DNA of 17,123 nt from Coemansia sp. RSA 922 (taxonomy: Eukaryota; Kickxellomycota; Kickxellomycetes; Kickxellales; Kickxellaceae), in the NCBI GenBank assembly GCA_027577415.1, contig JANBQS010000477.1, forward strand, positions 1 through 17,123, written 5' to 3'. A program made the translations under genes and the position numbers. This document shows, in pieces, positions 7,968 to 14,250 of the stretch. Numbering within the stretch: position 1 is the stretch's first letter; every line of letters begins with the position of its first letter. A model generated the notes under the pieces. It was not told the origin of the DNA. It made no database searches and saw nothing but the letters and a program-made list of their open reading frames with translations.

Positions 7968-8081
7968 TTTTTTTTTCTTTTGAACATTGTAGAAAAAAGA
8001 GACTTTACAAATGTTGGTCTCTTTTAAAGTATTCTTTTTAAACAAGAGCACTGATTGCAATTGTTCAAAAGAAAAAAAAAA
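7968..8081. repeat. Nested inverted repeat (hairpin or MITE-like)
   Basis: Outer arms are a perfect 18-bp inverted match: a run of nine T, C, four T, GAAC at 7968-7985, and its complement at 8063-8080; pairing extends imperfectly inwards through ATTG/CAATT. Inside lies a second stem, AAAAGAGAC at 7995-8003 with GTCTCTTTT at 8017-8025, around a 13-base loop. Whether this is a small transposon relic, a transcribed hairpin or chance in homopolymer-rich DNA cannot be told from one copy. Confidence 0.55.
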
Positions 8082-8746
8082 GCTCATGGACAAACGGATT
8101 TGGAAATGGATGTGCCAGCTTTTTTTCTTTTCTTATAGTTTCCTGGTTCTTAGTGCACTTCTTTTGAGAGTGAGGTAAAAGACAGCAAAGAACAAAGAAA
8201 AGGTAGCTAAAAAAAAGCTCTCACTCCAAAGAAACCCGCAAAAAGGCTAGAGAAAAATGTTGGAGGAGCACCATTGTATTTTTTTTAAAGGAGTGGTCTC
8301 AACAGCAAGTATATCTTGTACGAATAGACAAACGTGGATGCCATGGTCTGGCTTGGCACTTGACAACTATCCTCTCTTGCGCTTGCTCTAACTACTGTTG
8401 GCCAATAAATCAACCATTGTTAGCTCCACTAGCCTCATGCACAGTTGCTATTAAGAGAGTAGTGTACATAAATACTTTGCAAATATATCCTTATGTGAAA
8501 CATATTCTGTCCAACTCCCTTCACTTTGATGAATCATGTTGTTTAAATAAAAAAAGACAACTAAATAAGAGTTCTAAGAAAACCAACAAACTAAGCAAGG
8601 TTTGCCAAATTTTTATGCCAAGTACCAAGCATAGCTTCAAGCAAATACAAGTGACCAGCCTGTTGGATTTATGAAGTATCAACCTATAGTATGATTCGCT
8701 TCAATAGGGGCCTCATAAACGTATATGAATTATATACCAATTTTTA

Positions 8747-9244
8747 TTACCAATATGAAGGCTGATAGATCTTAGAATCGAATACTCCAATTGTAATAGT
8801 GCCAGTGGACGAGGTAGTAGGTGAGCTCACTGCTTGCTCCTGTGAACCCCTTCCCCTAGCAATAGTTAGCTTTTCACGTATCATAGAACCGCAGCCTTGT
8901 AGGAGCTCATCAATATCATCCTTCAGGCCAACAAGCATAAACTCTGGCTCGTTTGGTAGCTTGCCTTTTTCCATGGTAAGTTCATAATAATGCCCCGATT
9001 CGGCAATAGTGTAAACTTTATACTGCTCGGCAATAGCACACAAGGTAAAATTGTTACCAATAGTTTTCCATTTATTTTCAAACTCGTGGTCATATCTCAA
9101 CTCTTCACGATTCGTGGACAGGACATGTCTATGCGTTTCAATAGCGAGAAACAAGAGGTTTGCCCTTTCTTTCCATTATGTAAACTCAATTTGCTTGCCG
9201 TGGAAAATAAAGTGGGTGCCATTATACAAGACAAGTTCACCCAT
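8747..9244 (-). pseudogene. SP3: LVG-family small protein broken by an in-frame TAA
   Basis: ATG 9244 opens MGELVLYNGTHFIFHGKQ and reaches TAA at 9178-9176 after 22 codons. The same frame then continues open for 142 codons to TAA 8749-8747. The two parts together follow the family order: an N-terminal strand pair (ELVLYN, HFIFHG), a middle region, a strand pair AEQYKVYTIAESGHYYEL, then FMLVGLKDDIDELL, matching FVLVG-NRELVDEYF of SP5. The second part has no ATG until shortly before the LVG motif, so internal restart would give only a fragment. No GT-AG intron removes the stop while keeping the frame and the conserved strands. The tail is longer than in SP5/SP6 and ends in a Ser/Thr-rich stretch. 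Alternatives are stop-codon readthrough or a base-call error. Function unknown. Confidence 0.65.
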
Positions 9245-10040
9245 TTGTGAGTATGTAAGTAATGTAAGGGTGACAAGTAAATATATGGAAGTGTGTGACG
9301 TAGAAAGATGCAAAAAAATTACAGAATAGGGATGGAGGGCCTCTGCTCCTTTAAAGAAAAATCCCCCAGTCAGTGGCCGCAGCAACATTGGTAGAAAGGC
9401 CTGCATTCACAGCAAGTCTGCCCCCAGCCAATTGTGCTCCTTCTTCAGGTCACATGGTGTTCTTTGGCCAGTTTGGTCAAAGAGAAATGTATGTAAGTAA
9501 TGACAGTTTCGTTTTCTTCTCTATATTTTAGTTAAATGTGCTGAGAAACAGCACACAGTTAGCCATCAAAGCTAAAGTCAATTGACTACCCAACTTGCAA
9601 ACTTCTGAGACCTACTTATTGCCAGTCAGTGAAAGGAGAATAACAAGAGCAAATTAGTGCATCTTCCTACCTCCAATAATAAGGTAAATATGAGCACATT
9701 TGCAAAGAGGGAACTGGAAGTGCACAAAAAAATGTTTTAACCCTTTCTCCTTGCCTCACTTTTATGGCCAAATATCTGACTGAGGAAGGAATGATGAGCC
9801 ACGACTTTACATGTAGTGTTATCTCTCTACTTTGGCTTTGCTTGTTGCTACATTCATTGGTCATCACATTTACAAATACTTACTACCGCAGAATGGTGCA
9901 TGGTACAAAAATACAAGCCATTTCCCCTTTAAATACATTTATTTATTTTCCAAACAAAGCCCTAGTTGATTAAATAGCCATGCTAGACGACTTGGCTCGT
10001 ATGCTCTAGCTTTATCCTATAACATCAGTGTAGTACATCG
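9245..10040. other. Spacer between SP3 and SP4, no supported gene
   Basis: It holds the SP3 promoter at its left and the SP4 3' flank at its right. A 14-mer GTATGTAAGTAATG occurs twice (9251-9264 and 9489-9502). The second copy continues into a pyrimidine tract ending TTTTAG at about 9531, which looks like a short fungal intron on plus, but no exon frame flanks it. A 69-codon ATG frame on plus (9764-9973) has a hydrophobic patch but no family match and is not accepted. Minus-strand translations of 9541-9660 are full of stops. Confidence 0.35.
9348..9357 (-). promoter_or_regulatory. TATA-like box upstream of SP3
   Basis: The minus strand reads TCTTTAAAGGAGCAGAGG, about 110 bp before the SP3 ATG, matching the position and downstream AGG of the SP2, SP5 and SP6 boxes. 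Its retention suggests SP3 was lost recently or is still transcribed. Confidence 0.45.
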
Positions 10041-10444
10041 TCAGCAATGATACAAGACGTTATTTATAGTCAGGTCTCTAACTACCCTAGTAGCTTCAGC
10101 CAACCCACCAACCTTGGCATTATATGTCTTAACTAGCTCAGTAGGTAGTCTGTTCTTAACCATTTCGACAGACTCATTGACCTCATCTCTCAGGCCTACT
10201 AGGACAAACATAGGCTCGACCTTTTTTATTAGAGTTGGACAGCTCAATTTTTCATAACAGCTACCATTGACCATATATTTATATACATACTTTTAAGGAT
10301 TTTGTACTCATCACATGCCAGCTCAAGGTACATATCAACTCCCACATAAGGATCTCTTTTATTCATATACCCCTGGAATGTATAATTTGTGGCTGAAAAC
10401 AAGAACTCGTTATCCCTCAAGCAAGCAATTACTGGCATTGACAT
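10041..10444 (-). pseudogene. SP4: LVG-family small protein broken by a one-base frameshift
   Basis: The first part starts at ATG 10444 (MSMPVIACLRDNEFLFSA) and stays in frame for about 50 codons, through ELACDEYKILK. At the AAAA run (10294-10291 on the minus strand) the family pattern moves to another frame, which reads YKYMVNGSCYEK and then PMFVLVGLRDEVNE, ending at TGA 10043-10041. The original frame runs on for only 15 unrelated codons to TGA 10246-10244. One missing A in the run explains the break. A GTATGT follows at once, like a 5' splice site, but none of the nearby AG sites restores the frame while keeping the LVG segment. The C-terminal part resembles SP3 more than SP5/SP6. A sequencing or assembly homopolymer error is a real alternative. 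Function unknown. Confidence 0.65.
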
Positions 10445-11089
10445 AGTTGTGTTGAAGAGGAGAAGAAGAAAGTAGGACAAAGTAATGTAGTGGAGCAATA
10501 GAAAAGAGTAAATAAATACCTGGCCAACCCACTCTTCCTTTGCTTGAGCTGCACAACCATTAGTCAAGAGACTGCTTCAAGAGCAAAGGCATAAAAACAG
10601 TTGAACACTCAAAGTGAGCAAATGTAGTGTCCAATCAAGCCCATCAAACTAATTTTTGCTCGAGTCTTTAGGTTTGTCCGTCAAAGAACATCCTCAAAAA
10701 AGTGGAATGGGAAGCACTATGGTGAAAAGGGGTCCCAGAGTGAGCAAAAAAAGGTTGGCCTGTCAACACTAGAACCTGAACTGACATGCACACACCCTTT
10801 TCTTGACAGAGTTTGCCTCTTTCCTCCTCTCATGTCTCATGTCAAGACAATGTCTCTAAGCTCCAGGTCATATATTGTTAAACTACGTCAGCAACTTGAA
10901 GTAGTACAAAAGCTCCAAAACAGCCAGAAACTCTATTGTTGAAATGAACTACTATGCAACTCTAAATCATGGAATACCATCAGAATGTGTCTGCACCACA
11001 ATGTTTGAGTCTCCTTGTGAGGTAATGTGCTACTTACAGCCCTGTATGATAATTGAAATTGGAAAGCAAGAATATAATCAGTTGTTACC
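10445..11089. other. Spacer SP4 to SP5, left part of the duplicated segment
   Basis: It contains the SP4 pyrimidine-rich leader and promoter (up to about 10600), a degenerate copy of the spacer unit near 10625-10700 (gtccaatcaagcccatc...gtcaaagaacatcc), and from about 10722 the 3' flank of SP5, which is repeated before SP6. No gene was identified. Confidence 0.45.
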
Positions 11090-11446
11090 CTATGGATTTG
11101 CTTTCTTGTAGGCAGCCGCAATGTTCTCCATACATTTTTTGTCTCCCAGCGTTTTGAAATACTCATCAACTAATTCTCTATTACCTACCAGGACAAAGCT
11201 GGGGTCTTTCACTAACTCGTCAGCAGTTGATCCAATAGACATACAATATTTACCATCGACAGTATCATTATACACCAAATAAACAGCAAGTTCAGTAAAC
11301 CTGCTTACATTATTATAGCAAGGCACCTCTATATATGTGCTTGCTGCTAAGTCAACAATAGTCTTCATTGTCCTGTCTTTCAAATTGTGTTCTGGAGATG
11401 TAGTCTGTAATTCCTTATTATTATGGTAAATAGTAATTACGGCCAT
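11090..11446 (-). CDS. SP5: intact LVG-family small protein of unknown function
   Basis: Not recognised. It is 118 residues, beginning MAVITIYHNNKE and ending IAAAYKKANP; the start ATG 11446 is shared in position with SP6, and no upstream in-frame ATG exists. There is no signal peptide, membrane helix or catalytic motif. Visible pattern: strand VITIYH (3-8), helix about 25-38, strand ELAVYLVY (52-59), CMSIG (68-72), strand FVLVG (84-88), helix NRELVDEYFKTL (89-100) and a C-terminal helix MENIAAAYKKA. The beta-beta-alpha-beta order resembles a beta-grasp (ubiquitin-like) fold plus two helices; this is inference. By hand alignment about 57 of 118 residues match SP6, with identity concentrated at the two ends. 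It has a TATAAAAAGGG box 109 bp upstream and a CT-rich leader, so it is probably expressed. Confidence 0.75.
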   Translation of the reverse strand: MAVITIYHNNKELQTTSPEHNLKDRTMKTIVDLAASTYIEVPCYNNVSRFTELAVYLVYNDTVDGKYCMSIGSTADELVKDPSFVLVGNRELVDEYFKTLGDKKCMENIAAAYKKANP

Positions 11447-11547
11447 TGTCAAGTAGGTAGTGAAGTAAACCAGGCTAATGAGAAGAAGAATAAATAATAG
11501 TGTGAGTGAATGAAGAGAAAGGAAGAAAACTAGACCTGCAAGCTCCC

Positions 11548-11555
11548 TTTTTATA
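11548..11555 (-). promoter_or_regulatory. TATA box of SP5
   Basis: The minus strand reads CTTATAAAAAGGGAGC, 109 bp before the SP5 ATG. The following leader (CTTTCTCTTCATTCACTCACACTATTA...) is nearly identical to that of SP6, where the box is TATAAAAGGAGAGC at a similar distance. Confidence 0.7.
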
Positions 11556-12154
11556 AGTGTCGGGCAGCCAGAGACAAGACGACTAGTAAAAATAGCATGA
11601 CAGGACTATTACAAGGAAGTGTGTGAGCAAAAAAAAAGCAGCACCAAGCATGCAGTCAAGCTGTATAGTGCTTCCTCTTTGTCAAGCAAAATGACGTAAT
11701 TTTTTTTTCTTTCTAGCCAAGGCAAAAACAATTTTCTGCCATTTTTTTTTCTTTACTCAAAAAGAAAAACAAACTTACACACAGAAAAAAAAGCAGCCAA
11801 TTTGTACCACAAAGAAATTTATTCAAAGAAATCGTACGTCATAGGCCCATGCCCAATCCAATTTATTTTCTAGCCTTGCAATCTGTCTGTCTAAAAATAA
11901 ATATTTAAAAAGAAAAACATGGTGAAAGAAACACAGAGAACCTTTCAAAAAAAGGGAGAGGGTGGAGAGCACCAACAAGGGAGGTTTGAGGAAACACGTA
12001 AAAAAAATGCCAGCATCCTTGCTTCCATGCTCATCACTTATTTTGCAACCAGATAGTTTTTTTTGTTTGTTGGCATGCTTCTAATAATACTTAATGATTT
12101 GATTTTATGACAATAGGCTTAACACATATCTGTATCTGTTTGTATCAACGTCAA

Positions 12155-12300
12155 CTAGGTTCCAATAATAACAAAATTATTGCTTATTCCATTTGTTTCT
12201 GACCATAGTCGATTTGCTGAACAGCCAACTTGTGCTGCTGTTACTTGGTGAGCATAGCGAGCTATAGCATATAGAATATAATAAATATGAGCGTATATAA
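12155..12300 (-). pseudogene. Possible further array relic (weak)
   Basis: One minus-strand frame is open here for over 40 codons and ends with NNFVIIGT before TAG 12157-12155. FVIIG recalls the LVG motif, and a preceding ILYAIARYAHQ stretch could be the strand before it at about the same spacing as in SP5. There is no start codon in frame, and AT-rich DNA makes such matches cheap. Reported only as a lead. Confidence 0.15.
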
Positions 12301-13144
12301 AAGTGAGAACAAGTATCTACCTCTGGATGCCAACAGGTTGATGTTTATATAGCCTTTTCCATGGCCCATTTCGATAGACAGAAATACGCCTTTCCTGCTA
12401 CCCTTAGTGTTGCTTAGTCAAGCCTCTTTGTAGATGGGCAATTATCTATCAGCAGTGAGGCATTTGGGCATTGTGAGTCTGGGACATCCGGAAAATGTGT
12501 AGTGTTGTTATGTAGACCATTGGGCTGATCACATGGGCTGGCGCACTGTCCTATGACGCACATGACACATCATGCTTGCAGTCAAGGGATAAAGTGCTGC
12601 CTCCTTGGGGCAGCTGGTTTTTTCTTCCTACCAATGACGAGTGCCAAAAAGGCGGAATGATAAAAAGAAATTCAATGGCAAAAGAAATGCAAAGAGCATC
12701 CCCAAAAATGGGAGGAGAGGGGGGAAGGAGAGCACAATTACGAAAAGGCGTCCAAGAGTGAGCAAAAAAGGTTGGCACCCTTGCTTCTTTTTTCTCCTTT
12801 ATTGACAGAGGATGGCCTGTCAACGCTAGAACCAGAGCTGGCATGCACACACCCTTTTTTCGACAGTGTCTGCCTCTTTCCTCCTCTCATGTCTCTTGTC
12901 AAGACAATATCTCTAAGCTCCAGGTCATATATTGTTAAACTACGTGAGCAACTTGAAGCAGTACCAAAGCTCCAAAACAGCTAGAAACTCTATTGTTGAA
13001 ATGAACTACTATGCAAGTCTAAATCATATAATACCGTGAGAATGTGTCTGCACCACAATGTTTGTCACATTGTGAGGTAATGTGCTACTTACAGCCCGGT
13101 ACGATAATTGAAATTGGAAAACTAGAATATAATCAGTTGTTACC

Positions 13145-13495
13145 CTATGGTTTTGCTTTCTTGTAGGCAGCATCAATGTTCTCCATGAACTCTTCGTATT
13201 TCATCGAGTCGAAATGCTTATCAATTAATTCTTTCTTACCTATCAAGACATATCTGGGCTCTTTCTTTACTTTGTCGTCAGTTGGGTCAATAGACATGCA
13301 ATGTGTATCATTTTCAACTTGGTCATGCACCAAATAAAAAGCAAGTTCACTATCATTGTTATTATTGGTATCCACCTCTTTATATGTGTTTGCTGCCAAG
13401 GTCCTAACATATTCCATTGTTTTGCCTTTCAAATCATATACTGGCCATGTAAACTCAAATTTCTTATTATCATGGTAAATAGTAATTACGGCCAT
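13145..13495 (-). CDS. SP6: intact LVG-family small protein of unknown function
   Basis: Not recognised; close paralogue of SP5. It is 116 residues: MAVITIYHDN at the start, strand KKFEFTW (11-17), helix KTMEYVRTLAANTYKE (25-40), an Asn run (44-47), strand ELAFYLVHD (50-58), CMSID (66-70), RYVLIG (81-86), helix KELIDKHFDSM and the C-terminal MENIDAAYKKAKP. Low in Cys and rich in Lys/Asp, so probably a soluble intracellular protein. An in-frame ATG at 13576 would add 27 residues that look like a signal peptide (MGFPFLFIHSHYYLFFIS). It lies only about 17 bp past the TATA box and has no counterpart in SP5, so ATG 13495 was chosen; the longer form should still be kept in mind. Confidence 0.75.
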   Translation of the reverse strand: MAVITIYHDNKKFEFTWPVYDLKGKTMEYVRTLAANTYKEVDTNNNNDSELAFYLVHDQVENDTHCMSIDPTDDKVKKEPRYVLIGKKELIDKHFDSMKYEEFMENIDAAYKKAKP

Positions 13496-13592
13496 TGTCA
13501 AGTAGGTATTGGAGTAAATCAGGCTAATAAAAAATAAGTAATAGTGTGAGTGAATGAAGAGAAAGGGAAAACCCATGGGCAGCAAGCTCTCC

Positions 13593-13599
13593 TTTTATA
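13593..13599 (-). promoter_or_regulatory. TATA box of SP6
   Basis: The minus strand reads CTATAAAAGGAGAGC, 104 bp before the SP6 ATG, at the same position as in SP5. It is followed by the shared leader CTTTCTCTTCATTCACTCACACTATTA. Confidence 0.7.
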
Positions 13600-13785
13600 G
13601 GTGCTATACAGCCAGAGACAAGAAGACAAGAAAACAAAACGAGCTAGGAATTGAGCAGCAAGCTTGCAGTCAAACAAAAAAAAGTGCTCCTCAATGGCAA
13701 GACAAAAAAGCATTCATTCACATTTTTTCTCTCCTCCAAACTAAAAGGGGTCGCCAATAAGCAGACAAGCAGCCATTTAAAGACT

Positions 13786-14055
13786 GTCAAAGGAATCCTT
13801 CAATAAAACCAAAAGTAGCATCCAATCAAATACCTTCATTCAGTGCATGTTGAAGTCTCACAAGCTGCCTGTCAAAGGAATTGTTAAAAGAAAGCAGCTG
13901 AGGTGTTCCAATCAAGCACATCCACTCTGTGCAAGTTGAATTTCAAAGGAAACATTCAAAGAATGCCAAGAATAGCACCCAATCATGTGTATCCTCTCAG
14001 TGCATGCTCAAGTCTCACAAGTGGCCCGTCAAAGGAATTGTTAAAAGAAAAACAT
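13786..14055. repeat. Degenerate 70-87 bp tandem repeat units
   Basis: Units begin with gtcaaagga(a) at 13786, 13871, about 13941 and 14028. Within each follow a caatcaa or caatcat core, an agtgcatg or tgtgcaag core and usually agtctcacaag. The segment 13857-13893 is repeated almost exactly at 14014-14050. Related single units occur near 10625-10700 and 11840-11900, so the element is spread through the array spacers. Confidence 0.65.
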
Positions 14056-14250
14056 GGTAAAATAAAGCAAAGAATATCCCCAATAATAAAAAAATGGATT
14101 TTTTGCAGCAAGGGGTCTGAGAGTAAGAAAAAAAATGGCGATATCCTTGGTTCTTGCCTTTACTTTCATGTCCATCACAGAGGACAAAATAAAAAAAAAA
14201 ACGGATAGCAAAAAAGAGAGTAGTGTATTATAATAAAAAAAAAAGTAATT

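Larger units (their letters stand above)
7751..8746. other. AT-rich spacer, SP2 to SP3, no supported gene
   Basis: About 1 kb without a credible gene. It contains the SP2 promoter at its left end, a nested inverted repeat at 7968-8081 and several A- and T-runs. The only long plus-strand frame (8360-8674) begins without ATG, has no recognisable domain and is judged spurious. A ttttttttaaaggag box on plus near 8277-8291 resembles the SP3 core promoter but leads to no open frame longer than 17 codons. Confidence 0.4.
10722..11700. repeat. Segmental duplication, copy 1 (contains SP5)
   Basis: This stretch matches 12742-13700 in the same orientation, about 2.03-2.06 kb apart. It covers 3' flank, coding region, leader, TATA box and upstream sequence. 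By eye, 10856-11115 and its partner differ at about 20 of 255 positions. Copy 1 lacks about 36 bp that copy 2 has near 12777-12812. Ends are approximate. Confidence 0.85.
11447..13144. other. Long spacer SP5 to SP6 without an intact gene
   Basis: About 1.7 kb. Left part: SP5 leader and promoter, then upstream sequence to about 11700 (shared with SP6). Middle: A- and T-rich DNA with degenerate spacer units near 11840-12040 and an AT-rich block at 12040-12540 that carries TATA-like sites (plus near 12290-12300, minus near 12343-12352) but no intact frame. A GCTTGCAGTCAAG...AGTGCT element at about 12570-12596 recurs upstream of SP5 (near 11649) and SP6 (near 13661), hinting at a lost member. From about 12742 it is copy 2 of the duplication. 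Short ATG frames in 12551-12984 are not conserved in the other copy and are rejected. Confidence 0.4.
12742..13700. repeat. Segmental duplication, copy 2 (contains SP6)
   Basis: This stretch is the partner of 10722-11700, in direct orientation. It includes about 36 bp (12777-12812, cttgcttcttttttctcc...gacagagg) missing from copy 1; a related sequence recurs at about 14145-14183 and, more weakly, near 12013-12035. That points to deletion in copy 1 more than insertion in copy 2. Confidence 0.85.
13496..14250. other. Spacer between SP6 and FHIP
   Basis: It contains the SP6 leader, promoter and upstream region to about 13700, then degenerate tandem units (13786-14055), then A-rich 3' flank of FHIP with a last copy of the agtaag/gtgagcaaaaaa-type element near 14100-14150. 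Open frames on plus (13554-13760 and 13903-14208) are Lys/Gln-rich low-complexity sequence across the repeats and are not accepted as genes. Confidence 0.45.

Noticed and set aside
8360..8674. 104-codon plus-strand frame in the SP2-SP3 spacer
   Set aside because: It has no ATG at its start, no domain, and composition like the surrounding spacer.
9489..9531. Intron-like GTATGTAAGT...TTTTAG on plus
   Set aside because: It has good splice-site consensus, but neither side has an open coding frame and the other genes in the window appear intronless.
9764..9973. 69-codon ATG frame with a hydrophobic patch
   Set aside because: No similarity to the array proteins and opposite strand; the length is expected by chance.
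10264..10294. Intron starting GTATGT to explain the SP4 frame change
   Set aside because: Nearby AG acceptors (about 30 and 48 bases on) leave the wrong frame, and later ones would remove the conserved LVG region.
12551..12984. Small frames in the duplicated flank (12551-12850, 12576-12761, 12772-12984)
   Set aside because: They are not preserved as open frames in the other copy of the duplication, so they are probably noncoding.
13496..13576. Signal-peptide-like extension of SP6 from ATG 13576
   Set aside because: The ATG is about 17 bp from the TATA box, so probably upstream of the transcript start, and SP5 has no counterpart; CT-rich leaders often translate to Phe/Leu/Ser stretches.
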